Below are positions 1-7,822 of a stretch of DNA of 64,000 bases, in pieces. The stretch covers positions 163,308 through 227,307 of the forward strand of contig NZ_BDCG01000019.1 in assembly GCF_001613385.1 (NCBI RefSeq). Direction: 5' to 3'. A model generated the notes under the pieces. That model ran no database searches. It was given only the letters and a program-made list of their open reading frames with translations, and was not told where the DNA came from. Both the position numbers and the translations under genes were made by a program. Position 1 is the first letter of the stretch. Every line of letters starts with the position of its first letter. The stretch comes from Nocardia flavorosea NBRC 108225. GTDB lineage: Bacteria > Actinomycetota > Actinomycetes > Mycobacteriales > Mycobacteriaceae.

Positions 1-218
1 TGGTCCGCAACGGCGACCGTATCCGCCTCTCGGTGCGCGACCGGTCCCTGGAACTGCTGGTGAGCGCCGACGAACTGGAACAGCGCCGGGAGCAGTGGGT
101 GCCGCCGAGCCCGGCGGCGCCCGAACGCGGCTACTCGCGGCTTTATCGTGACCACGTCCTACAGGCCGACGAGGGCTGCGATTTCGACTTCTGTCAACCC
201 GTGACCGCGGAGGTGTGA
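1..218 (+). CDS. C-terminal end of an IlvD/Edd-family dehydratase (partial)
   Basis: The gene enters from the left edge, read in the third frame, and stops at 216-218. Only about 71 residues are visible. They carry the typical end of the dihydroxyacid / sugar-acid dehydratase family: a hydrophilic beta segment (VRNGDRIRLSV), then GYSRLYRDHVLQADEGCDFD near the terminus. Family members are Fe-S and Mg-dependent enzymes that dehydrate 2,3-dihydroxy acids or aldonic acids to 2-oxo acids. The ending looks more like the sugar-acid and catabolic branch than housekeeping IlvD, which is inference from the end alone. A GGAGG ribosome site for the next gene lies inside its last codons (209-213), so the two are probably translated together. 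Confidence 0.8.
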   Translation, partial: VRNGDRIRLSVRDRSLELLVSADELEQRREQWVPPSPAAPERGYSRLYRDHVLQADEGCDFDFCQPVTAEV

Positions 219-219
219 G

Positions 220-858
220 GTGGGTGCACCGCGGCGGATAGTCGTGGGTATTTCCGGAGCCTCGGGCGCGGTATTCGGGATCCGCGCACTGGAACTCTTG
301 CGTGTGGCCGAAATCGAATCCCATTTGGTGATCAGCCGGAGCGGTAGGGCGACGATCGGCCAGGAAACCGATTACACCGTGGCCGAGGTGCTCGCCCTCG
401 CCACGCACACCCACTCCGACAACGATCTCGGCGCCGCGATCTCGAGTGGCTCGTTCCGGACCGACGGGATGCTGGTGGCGCCGTGCAGCGTGAAAACGCT
501 GTCCGGGATAGCGAATTCCTATGACGAGAACCTGCTGGTGCGGGCGGCCGACGTTACCCTCAAGGAACGGCGGCGCCTGGTACTGCTGCTCCGCGAGACA
601 CCGCTACACGCCGGGCATATTCGCTTGATGGGCCAGGCCGCCGAAGCGGGCGCGATCATCATGCCGCCCCTGCCCGCCTTCTACACCCGGCCGCAATCGG
701 TGGCCGACATCATCGACCACAGTGTCATGCGCGCGCTGGATCTGCTCGATATCCGCACCGAAGCCGACGCGGGCTGGTCCGGTTGGCAGAGCTACGACCA
801 CCGAGAGCCGCTTCTGCGGGAGCGTATCGGCCCAACGGTCGTGAACGAGGCTCTGTGA
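220..858 (+). CDS. UbiX/Pad1-like flavin prenyltransferase
   Basis: 212 residues, slightly longer than a usual UbiX (about 190-200). Family members prenylate FMN with dimethylallyl phosphate to give prFMN, the cofactor of UbiD-type decarboxylases. The N-terminus has the flavin-binding GISGASGAVFGIRALELL (about residues 10-27). The middle has VAPCSVKTLSGIANSYDENL, and the C-terminal half has the LLLRETPLHAGHIRLM and IIMPPLPAFYTRP segments typical of UbiX. The GTG start follows a GGAGG at 209-213 and lies one base after the upstream stop. No UbiD decarboxylase is visible here; it may lie upstream or elsewhere. The neighbours (dehydratase, SDR, ALDH) suggest a catabolic operon for an aromatic or hydroxy acid, which is inference. 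Confidence 0.88.
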   Translation: MGAPRRIVVGISGASGAVFGIRALELLRVAEIESHLVISRSGRATIGQETDYTVAEVLALATHTHSDNDLGAAISSGSFRTDGMLVAPCSVKTLSGIANSYDENLLVRAADVTLKERRRLVLLLRETPLHAGHIRLMGQAAEAGAIIMPPLPAFYTRPQSVADIIDHSVMRALDLLDIRTEADAGWSGWQSYDHREPLLRERIGPTVVNEAL

Positions 859-940
859 TGGCGAAAACGCCGCCGGCCGGCAGCACCGATCTTCACCCGA
901 TACCAGCGCGATTGCCGCGCGGAATTCTCCAGGAGGAACA

Positions 941-1690
941 GTGGGGGAACTGACCGACCGCGTCGTCATAGTCACCGGCGCGACCGTGCATCTCGGCCGC
1001 GCCTACGCCAATGCGCTCGCCGAGCGCGGCGCAGCGGTCGTGGTGGCCGACCTCTCGGGCAGCGCCGCGGTGGCTGGCGAGATCCGGCGCGCGGGCGGAA
1101 CGGCGATCGGCGCCGATATCGACCTCCGCGAACCGCGCACTCTCGAAGCGATGGCCGAACGCGCCTGGACGGAGTTCGGCGCGGTGCACGCGCTGGTGAA
1201 CAACGCGGGATATTTCCGGACCATGTTCCGCGGCCCGTTCGAATCCATCCCGGACGACGATTGGGACCGCTGCTTCGAGGTCAATGTGAAGGGCACCTGG
1301 TACGCGATCCGGGCGGTGGCGCCGTGGCTGCGGCGCTCCGGGGGCGGCAGTGTTGTGAACATCTCCTCGGCCACCGCCTTCAAAGGGCTCGGGAGCGTGG
1401 TGCACTACGCGGCGGCCAAGGCGGCGATCGCCGGGATGACCCGGTCGCTCGCCCGGGAACTGGGCGCCGACGGAATTCGGGTGAATGCCGTGGCACCGGA
1501 CTACGTACCCGACGACGACCTGCACAGCCGCAGCCCGGCGGCCCGGGACCGTGCCGTGGCGAACCGCTGTCTGGTTCGGGAACAGACGGCCGCGGATTTG
1601 GTGGGCACCGTCGCCTATCTCGTCGGCGGCGGGTCCGCCTTCGTCACCGGCCAGACCCTCCACGTCAACGGTGGGTCGTACTTCGGATGA
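941..1690 (+). CDS. SDR-family NAD(P)-dependent oxidoreductase
   Basis: 249 residues, the classical short-chain dehydrogenase length. The N-terminal cofactor motif reads TGATVHLG: the middle glycine of the usual TGxxxGxG is replaced by His, an uncommon variant. NNAG follows near residue 87. The catalytic set is present: Ser in NISSATAF, then the YxxxK of YAAAK about 13 residues later. The C-terminus ends GQTLHVNGGSYFG, typical of FabG-like alcohol and ketone reductases. The GTG start has AGGAGG at 931-936. It lies between the UbiX-like gene and an aldehyde dehydrogenase on the same strand, so alcohol and aldehyde oxidation in one pathway is likely. The substrate is unknown. Confidence 0.9.
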   Translation: MGELTDRVVIVTGATVHLGRAYANALAERGAAVVVADLSGSAAVAGEIRRAGGTAIGADIDLREPRTLEAMAERAWTEFGAVHALVNNAGYFRTMFRGPFESIPDDDWDRCFEVNVKGTWYAIRAVAPWLRRSGGGSVVNISSATAFKGLGSVVHYAAAKAAIAGMTRSLARELGADGIRVNAVAPDYVPDDDLHSRSPAARDRAVANRCLVREQTAADLVGTVAYLVGGGSAFVTGQTLHVNGGSYFG

Positions 1691-1745
1691 CCGTCCGGCT
1701 CTCTCGCCTCACGCGCCGATTCCGGCACATTCCCAGGAGAACGAC

Positions 1746-3197
1746 ATGATGAACTTCGCGCATATAGACGGCATCGTCGTCAGCACTGACCACTGGATCG
1801 ATGGCGAGCGAGTGTCCTCGGCACGCCGGTTCGACGACCACTCTCCGATCGACGGCGGCCTGCTGGCGCGGGTCTCCCGCGGCGGCGCGGCGGAAGCCGA
1901 CCTGGCACTTTCGGCCGCGACCAAGGCCTTTCCGGAATGGCGGGATACCCCGATCGAGCGGCGCGCGGCCATCCTTCGGCGGATGCACGACCTGATCGTC
2001 GAGCGCGCCGAGGATTTCGCGCAGGTGGAAACCGCCGACCAGGGCGGCCTGTTGTCGTATTACACCGGCGAACGGGGGATCCGGCGTTCGGCGTCGAATT
2101 TCTCCGCCTTCGCGGATATGTTGCTCGAGCGTACCGACCCAGCGTTCACCGGCGACGGCTACCGCAGCAGGGTCAGTATCACCGGAACCGGGCCGGTCGT
2201 GCTGGTAAACCCATGGAACGGTCCGCTGCTGCTGGAATCGTGGAAGGTCGCTCCGGCACTGGCCGCTGGGAACACGGTCGTGCTCAAACCCTCGGAGTGG
2301 ACCCCGCTGACCGCGTCGATGCTCGCGGATATCTCGGCTGCGGCCGGGCTGCCGCCGGGTGTGTTGAACGTGGTCCAGGGGCTGGGCGAAGAAGTGGGTG
2401 CCCTGCTGGTGGCGGACCCGCGGGTGCGGCGGATCAGCTTCACCGGTTCGGTCCCCACGGCTCGTGCCATCGCGACCGCGGCAGCGCACAATCTCACTCC
2501 GTGCTCGTTCGAACTCGGCGGGAAATCGCCGTTCGTCGTCTTCGCCGATGCCGACCTCGACGCCGCGGTGCGCACGGCCAGGCGGCAGTTCTCGAACGCG
2601 GGACAGGTCTGCCTGATCGGCAGCCGTTTGCTGCTTGCCGAGGAGATCTACGGGGAATTCCTCGACCGTTTCACCGCGGCGATGGATGGTTTCACCGTCG
2701 GTGATCCCCGTGATACGGATACCGATATGGGTCCGTTGATCCATCACGAACAGTTCCAACGGGTCGACGGATTCGTGCAGCGTGCACTTAGCGACGGCGC
2801 GCGTGCGGTGTTCGGCGGCGGTCCGCTGCGCGACGACGGCAGCCTCTACTACCGGCCGACTCTGCTCGTGGATATGGAACCCGGCGCGGAGATCGTCACT
2901 GAGGAGGTGTTCGGGCCGGTGCTCACCGCGCAACCGTTCGCCTCCGAAGAAGAGGCGATAGCGATGGCGAACGGTACCCGTTACGGGCTCACCGCCACAC
3001 TGTTCACCGATGACGAGGTACGTGCCCAGCGGGTCGCGGAACGCTTGAACGCGGGCACGGTGTGGGTCAACTGCTTCTGGATCCGCGATCTGCGGGCCCC
3101 CTTCGGCGGCACCGGGGAATCGGGTGTGGGCCGCGAGGGTGGCGAATGGAGTTTCGACTTCTACTCCGAGGTGAAGAACACAGTGACCGGTGAGTGA
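1746..3197 (+). CDS. Aldehyde dehydrogenase (NAD(P)+), ALDH superfamily
   Basis: 483 residues, full length for the family. Start chosen at the first ATG of ATGATG after AGGAGA (1734-1739); an open frame continues upstream but overlaps the SDR gene. Catalytic residues are in place: Glu256 in FELGGKSP and the nucleophile Cys289 in NAGQVCL. The cofactor-side motif NPWNGPLLLESWKVAPALAAG and the C-terminal EEVFGPVL are also clear. The enzyme oxidises an aldehyde to an acid; the overall look (PFGGTGESGVGREGGEWSFD) resembles aromatic or hydroxymuconic-type semialdehyde dehydrogenases, with low certainty as to substrate. Last gene of the plus-strand operon, closed by the hairpin at 3226-3269. Confidence 0.93.
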   Translation: MMNFAHIDGIVVSTDHWIDGERVSSARRFDDHSPIDGGLLARVSRGGAAEADLALSAATKAFPEWRDTPIERRAAILRRMHDLIVERAEDFAQVETADQGGLLSYYTGERGIRRSASNFSAFADMLLERTDPAFTGDGYRSRVSITGTGPVVLVNPWNGPLLLESWKVAPALAAGNTVVLKPSEWTPLTASMLADISAAAGLPPGVLNVVQGLGEEVGALLVADPRVRRISFTGSVPTARAIATAAAHNLTPCSFELGGKSPFVVFADADLDAAVRTARRQFSNAGQVCLIGSRLLLAEEIYGEFLDRFTAAMDGFTVGDPRDTDTDMGPLIHHEQFQRVDGFVQRALSDGARAVFGGGPLRDDGSLYYRPTLLVDMEPGAEIVTEEVFGPVLTAQPFASEEEAIAMANGTRYGLTATLFTDDEVRAQRVAERLNAGTVWVNCFWIRDLRAPFGGTGESGVGREGGEWSFDFYSEVKNTVTGE

Positions 3198-3225
3198 GGC
3201 CCGACCGCGGCCCCCTCTTCACGTC

Positions 3226-3269
3226 AAAGACCGCGGGAGCGGACCATACGGTCCGCTCCCGCGGTCTTT
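3226..3269. terminator. Perfect 20-bp hairpin, bidirectional terminator
   Basis: Two 20-nt arms (3226-3245 and 3250-3269) are exact reverse complements around a 4-nt loop (ATAC). The arms end in AAAGA / TCTTT, giving a short T tract in both directions. It sits between the converging aldehyde dehydrogenase and DUF475 genes, so it probably ends transcription of both. Confidence 0.85.
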
Positions 3270-3285
3270 CTGTTCGGTTCCAGGC

Positions 3286-4395
3286 TCAGGCGACTGGAGT
3301 GGGCTCCGAGGTCAGCGTCTTTTCCGATTCGCCTTCCTTGCGGTTGCGGCGGATGCTGGAGACCACCGCGGCGCCGATGAACGCGACACCGATGAGGCCG
3401 GTGACGATCTCGTTGACGTGCACGCCGATCGAGACCATCAGGATCAGTGCCAGTGCGCCGATCGCCCAGTGGGCGCCGTGCTCGAGGAAAACGTACTCAC
3501 TCAGTGTGCCCTTACGGACGAGGTAGATCGTGATCGACCGGACGAACATCGCGCCGATGAGGCCCAGGCCCAGGGCGATGATGATCGGATCCGAGGTGAT
3601 GGCGAACGCGCCGATCACACCGTCGAACGAGAACGAGGCGTCGAGGACTTCCAGGTAGAGGAATAGGAAGAATCCTGCCTTGCCGGTTGCCTTCGCGAGG
3701 GTGGAAGGGCCGCCTGCGGCTCCTTCGGCGTGCTCTTCGACGTGGAACATGTTGCCGAGCCCGTTGACGGCGATGTAGACGACCATGCCGATCAAGCCGG
3801 CCAGTAGCACGGTGGAGCGGTCGTCGCTGTCGGCGAGGAACTCGGCCACCAGGATCAGGCCGATACCGGCGATCACCACGGCGGCCATCTCGAGTTTGCC
3901 GACCTTGGCCAGCGGGCGTTCCAGCCACGACAACCAGGTCAGTTCGCGTTCGGCGAGGATGAAGTTCAGGAACAGCATCGCCAGGAACATGCCGCCGAAC
4001 GCCGCGATCTGCGGATGCGCGTCGGTGAGCAGGGTCTCGTAGCTGGGGCTGCCGTCGGGGAAGAACTCCGCGTCGTTCGCCGGCGGGTTGAGGGCCAGGT
4101 CGAATGCTTGGACGGGGTTCAGGCCTGCGGTCACCCAGACAATCGCCAGCGGAAAGATCAGCCGCATTCCGAAGACGGCGATCAGGATGCCGATGGTGAG
4201 GAAGATCTTCTGCCAGAACTCACTCATCTTTTCCAAGATGGTGGCGTTGATCACGGCATTGTCGAACGAGAGCGAGATCTCGAGGATGGCAAGGAGGATG
4301 CACAGTACCAGCGCGGTGGGGCCGCCGTAGAGGAACGCCACCCCCAGCGACAGCACTGTTACGACTAGGGATAAACCGAATATTCGCAGGACCAC
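3286..4395 (-). CDS. DUF475 / TerC-like integral membrane protein
   Basis: 369 residues with about nine hydrophobic segments. The sequence fits the DUF475 family, distant relatives of TerC, with the acidic intramembrane signatures EISLSFDNAVINATILE (about 42-58) and, in the second half, LEVLDASFSFDGVIGAFAI. The paired FDNAV/FDGVI motifs suggest an internally duplicated ion-binding core. TerC-like proteins are proposed metal-ion exporters (for example Mn2+). The GTG start lies behind GAAAGG. It is the first gene of the Ter island and faces the same way as the TerD gene upstream, from which a hairpin (4575-4600) separates it. The C-terminus is a charged cytoplasmic tail. Which ion is moved cannot be told. 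Confidence 0.88.
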   Translation of the reverse strand: MVLRIFGLSLVVTVLSLGVAFLYGGPTALVLCILLAILEISLSFDNAVINATILEKMSEFWQKIFLTIGILIAVFGMRLIFPLAIVWVTAGLNPVQAFDLALNPPANDAEFFPDGSPSYETLLTDAHPQIAAFGGMFLAMLFLNFILAERELTWLSWLERPLAKVGKLEMAAVVIAGIGLILVAEFLADSDDRSTVLLAGLIGMVVYIAVNGLGNMFHVEEHAEGAAGGPSTLAKATGKAGFFLFLYLEVLDASFSFDGVIGAFAITSDPIIIALGLGLIGAMFVRSITIYLVRKGTLSEYVFLEHGAHWAIGALALILMVSIGVHVNEIVTGLIGVAFIGAAVVSSIRRNRKEGESEKTLTSEPTPVA

Positions 4396-4574
4396 GCTGG
4401 GACCTTTCGTGTGCGGTGGCCGGACTGCGGTCGGTATCCCGGCCGTGAACGAGAAACCTGTGTGGCGATGACGGTGGACTCGTGGTCACCGGCACTGCCG
4501 CCTGATCACCAGCGTTGCCGCCGACCGCCTATTTGTCCAATTTGTCCCTCCGTGCCGGTGGGGAGACCGAAAAC

Positions 4575-4600
4575 GAGGGGGCCCGTTACCGGACCCCCTC
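4575..4600 (-). terminator. Hairpin terminator downstream of terD
   Basis: Arms GAGGGGG (4575-4581) and CCCCCTC (4594-4600) enclose a 12-nt centre that can add a few pairs. On the minus strand the hairpin is followed by GTTTTCGG, so it looks like an intrinsic terminator for the TerD transcript ending at 4624. Confidence 0.6.
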
Positions 4601-4623
4601 ACGCTACCCGGAGGTGCGGATCG

Positions 4624-5199
4624 TCAGACGTTGACACCGTAGTCGCGGGCGATACCGGCCAGGCCCGAGGCGTAGCCCTGCCCGATGGCACGGAACTTCC
4701 ACTCGTCACCGTTGCGGTACAGCTCACCGAACACCATGGCGGTTTCGGTGGAGGCGTCCTCGGAGAGGTCGTAGCGGGCCAGTTCTTCGTTGTTCGCCTG
4801 GTTCACGACGCGGATGTAGGCGTTGCGGACCTGACCGAAGGACTGCTGGCGGCTGTCGGCTTCGTAGATCGAAACCGGGAAGAAGATGCTTTCGATGGAC
4901 GGCGGGGTATTCGCCAGGTCGACGTTGATGACCTCGTCGTCGCCCTCGCCCTCACCGGTGGTGTTGTCGCCGATGTGCTCGATGCTGCCCTCGGGCGACT
5001 TCAGGTTGTTGAAGAACACGAAGTGCTTATCGGACACGACTTTCTTGTCGGCTCCGGTGGCGATCGCGCTGGCGTCGAGGTCGAAGTCCGTGCCCGTGGT
5101 GGTACGCACATCCCAGCCCAGGCCGACGGCTACCGCGGTGAGCCCCGGAGCCGCCTTGCTCAGCGAGACGTTGCCGCCCTTGGACAAACTGACACCCAT
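4624..5199 (-). CDS. terD: TerD-domain (tellurium resistance / stress) protein
   Basis: 191 residues, the standard single TerD domain. Start chosen at the ATG at 5199, giving MGVSLSKGGNVSLSKAAPGL, which matches the conserved TerD/TerZ N-terminus; AAGGGA lies just upstream. The Ca2+-binding acidic loop is intact (GDNTTGEGEGDDEVINVDL), as are the C-terminal FGELYRNGDEWKFRAIGQGY and GLAGIARDYGV segments. TerD proteins are cytoplasmic or membrane-surface Ca2+-binding proteins of the Ter stress system. This is the only single-domain TerD here and is divergent from the coiled-coil gene at 5387, with a 187-bp shared promoter region. Confidence 0.95.
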   Translation of the reverse strand: MGVSLSKGGNVSLSKAAPGLTAVAVGLGWDVRTTTGTDFDLDASAIATGADKKVVSDKHFVFFNNLKSPEGSIEHIGDNTTGEGEGDDEVINVDLANTPPSIESIFFPVSIYEADSRQQSFGQVRNAYIRVVNQANNEELARYDLSEDASTETAMVFGELYRNGDEWKFRAIGQGYASGLAGIARDYGVNV

Positions 5200-5386
5200 G
5201 CGGGATTCCCTTTCGTAGTTGTCTGCGATTCCCAGCATGTCCGAAATCGCCGGGTACGAAAACGACAGTAGTGGTTTTCGGCGATCTTGCGTAGCGTCAT
5301 GCGCCCATCCGGGCTCGGAAGCCCATTTGCACCTGCGGTATACGCCGTCGCTACGCCCGGGCCGGCGATCTCATACCATCGGGTCT

Positions 5387-6595
5387 GTGGCAGGCCGTAG
5401 GCGTGGATGGTTCCGGTCGGGGGAGGATCCGTGGTTCGAACGGGCGCGATCAGCGCTGACGGCGGCGTTCCTGGATATGGACCGCCGGCAATCGGCCGCG
5501 GATACGGCCACCATCGCCTCCGAGGAGATCTTCCCGGAACGGGAACTCGGCCGGCGCTGGGCGGCGGTACGGCAGCAGTGTTACGCCGCAGGTGAGGCCT
5601 ATCTCGCCCTGACCGATGAGATCGGTCGGGCCGAGCAGTCCGGTGCCGGGATTGCGGGCCGGCAGGAGCGGCTGGACTCCGTGGTGCGGCAACTGCAGGC
5701 GGCGGCCCGCGAGGTGGACCGGTTCTATCACGGTGAGCGCGCCCGGCTCGACGAAGCGGTCGCGGTGCGTGGTGCGGTGCCGGAACTGGTCGCGCGCGTC
5801 ACCGCCGAGGCGGCGCGGGTGCGCGGGCAGGCGGCGGAATCGGAATACGCCGGCTATCCGTCGGTGCGGGCCGCGGCCGCGCGCGTCGATGAGGCAATGG
5901 TCACACTGGAAGCCGTTCCGGCGGACGAACGCGGCCGGGTGCGTGCGACGGCGAACCAGTTGGACGCCGCGACAGCCGAGTTGTCGGAAGCTTTGGCCCA
6001 GGCGCCATCTCGGGCCGGTGCCGCGCGCAACGCGATCGCGTCGGTAACCACCAGGATCGCGGCAGTGCGCACCCGTGCACAACGTCTCGGGCCCGCGTAC
6101 TCTGCCCTGTTGCGCGAGTTCAATGCTGCGAGTTCGGCCGACCTGACCGACAATGAGCGCGCAAGTGAGCGTCATATCACCGCTGCGGACAGTGCCCTCG
6201 CCGGCGCCCGCACCGCCGCGGCCGAGCACAACCCGGAGCTGGCCCTTGACCTGACCACAACTGCGCGCGGACATCTCGCCGACGCCGAACAACTCGTCGA
6301 TGCCGTCACCAAACGGCTGACCGATTTGCGCACGGTCCGAGACGATCCGCGCCGACGCGCGGAGGCTGTGCGGTTCCGGCTCCGGGACGCGCAGATGCTG
6401 GCAGTTTCACGGGGATTGGTCGCCGAATGGGGTTCGGTACTGGACGCCCAGGTCGAGCGGATCGACCGGGTCACCGGATCGCTGACGGGGCGGCATCCCG
6501 ATTATTGGGCGTATGTGAACGAACTCGACACCATCACCGAATTCATTGCCGGTGTGGTGGATCGAATGCGCAAACAACCAGGGCAAAATGGATGA
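5387..6595 (+). CDS. Ter-island coiled-coil protein, function unknown
   Basis: 402 residues if it starts at the GTG at 5387 (VAGRRRGWFRSGEDPWFER); an open frame continues upstream into the promoter region but is poor protein. The body is almost wholly alpha-helical, Ala/Arg/Glu-rich and likely coiled coil, without membrane segments or nucleotide-binding motifs. The N-terminal basic patch (GRRRGWFRSG) could bind nucleic acid or membrane. Followed 12 bp later by the HpcH/HpaI lyase and probably co-transcribed with it. From its position I take it for the helical accessory protein often found beside TerD genes in actinomycetes. The function is not known and no homologue is confidently named. Confidence 0.8.
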   Translation: MAGRRRGWFRSGEDPWFERARSALTAAFLDMDRRQSAADTATIASEEIFPERELGRRWAAVRQQCYAAGEAYLALTDEIGRAEQSGAGIAGRQERLDSVVRQLQAAAREVDRFYHGERARLDEAVAVRGAVPELVARVTAEAARVRGQAAESEYAGYPSVRAAAARVDEAMVTLEAVPADERGRVRATANQLDAATAELSEALAQAPSRAGAARNAIASVTTRIAAVRTRAQRLGPAYSALLREFNAASSADLTDNERASERHITAADSALAGARTAAAEHNPELALDLTTTARGHLADAEQLVDAVTKRLTDLRTVRDDPRRRAEAVRFRLRDAQMLAVSRGLVAEWGSVLDAQVERIDRVTGSLTGRHPDYWAYVNELDTITEFIAGVVDRMRKQPGQNG

Positions 6596-6607
6596 GACGG
6601 GGGATCG

Positions 6608-7822
6608 ATGACCGCAGCCATGGCCGTTCGGCAGGAAGTGTCCCTGTACAAACGGGTACCGCGCCGGCATTTCCGGCAGTTGCAGGGCCCCGATGCGCGG
6701 GCCCTGTTCCATCGGCAACCCGAACCGTTCGACGACCGTGCCGACCGGGAGATGCTGGCGTTGGCGCTGGGCGCCACCCTGTACATTCCGGCGACCCGCG
6801 ATGACCTGACGGCCACGATCGTCCGGCGGGCCGGACGCGGCGTGTGTTCGATGGTGATCGACCTCGAGGACGCGGTCGCCGATCACGAGCTCGCCGCCGC
6901 CAAAGAGCAGACGGTGCGAACCCTGGACGAGCTCGCCGGCCACCGGGACCCGAGCCCGTTGCTGTTCGTCCGGGTACGCGACGCCGATACGGTGCCCGAA
7001 ATCCTGGAACGGCTGGGGCCCGGGGCCGATGTGCTCACCGGTTTCGTCTTCCCCAAGTTCGACAGTGCATCGGCGCCGAAATATCTGGCGGCGCTGGCGT
7101 CGGCCGCGGCCGTGCGCCCCGAGCGGCCGCTCTACGGTATGCCCGTCCTGGAGTCCGCAGCGCTGGTGCACCGGCAGACCCGGGATTCCGAACTGAACCA
7201 GATCGCCGCGCTGCTGGACGAACACCGGGAACGGATTCTTGCGGTCCGGATCGGGGCGACCGATATGTGCGCGACCTTCGGAATCCGCCGCGACCGTGAT
7301 CTCACCATCTACGACGTGCGGGTGATCGCCGATGTCATCGCCGATATCGTCAACTACCTCGGCCGCACGGACGGTACCGGTTTCGTGATCACCGGTCCGG
7401 TGTGGGAGTACTTCGCCGACCACGAGCGGATGTTCCGGCCGCTGCTGCGTACCGCGCCGTTCGAGGAATCCGATGCGGTGCCGTTCCGCAGCTACCTGGT
7501 GAGCCGCGATCTCGACGGCCTGCTCCGCGAGATAACCCTGGACCGCGCCAACGGAATCCAGGGCAAAACCGTTATCCATCCCTCGCATGTGGCGGCAGTC
7601 CATGCCTTGTCGGTGGTGACGCACGAGGAGTACACCGACGCCCTGGACATCCTCCAGGTGGAGGTCGGCGGGGTCGCTGCGTCCGGGTACCGGAACAAGA
7701 TGAACGAGATGCGGCCACACCGTAGCTGGGCCCGGCACACACTGGCCCGGGCCCGGGTATTCGGGGTCGCGAAGAAAGGGGTGTCCTTCGTGGACCTGCT
7801 ATCCGCGCTGGTCACATCATGA
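6608..7822 (+). CDS. HpcH/HpaI (CitE-like) aldolase/lyase of the Ter biosynthetic module
   Basis: 404 residues, longer than ordinary CitE (about 280-300) through an N-terminal extension of about 50 residues (YKRVPRRHFRQLQGPDARAL). The TIM-barrel core carries LYIPATRDD, then MVIDLEDAVAD with the metal-binding acidic pair, LLFVRVRD, FVFPKFD, and GKTVIHPSHVAAVHAL at the C-terminal side. Such enzymes make or break C-C bonds beside a carboxylate using Mg2+. Start ATG at 6608 behind GGGGG. It overlaps the next gene by ATGA (7819-7822). Clustering with PRTase, StiP and HAD genes matches the Ter-linked nucleoside-like metabolite pathway proposed from comparative genomics; the true substrate is unknown. 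Confidence 0.9.
   Translation: MTAAMAVRQEVSLYKRVPRRHFRQLQGPDARALFHRQPEPFDDRADREMLALALGATLYIPATRDDLTATIVRRAGRGVCSMVIDLEDAVADHELAAAKEQTVRTLDELAGHRDPSPLLFVRVRDADTVPEILERLGPGADVLTGFVFPKFDSASAPKYLAALASAAAVRPERPLYGMPVLESAALVHRQTRDSELNQIAALLDEHRERILAVRIGATDMCATFGIRRDRDLTIYDVRVIADVIADIVNYLGRTDGTGFVITGPVWEYFADHERMFRPLLRTAPFEESDAVPFRSYLVSRDLDGLLREITLDRANGIQGKTVIHPSHVAAVHALSVVTHEEYTDALDILQVEVGGVAASGYRNKMNEMRPHRSWARHTLARARVFGVAKKGVSFVDLLSALVTS

Noticed and set aside
858..952. A 31-codon frame starting one base inside the UbiX stop
   Set aside because: No family resemblance, and its end overlaps the ribosome site and start of the SDR gene; it resembles spacer DNA rather than the small VdcD-type subunit.
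1665..2933. Long open frame on the minus strand opposite the aldehyde dehydrogenase
   Set aside because: Arg/Gly/His-rich protein typical of antisense reading of GC-rich genes; the plus strand encodes a clear ALDH.
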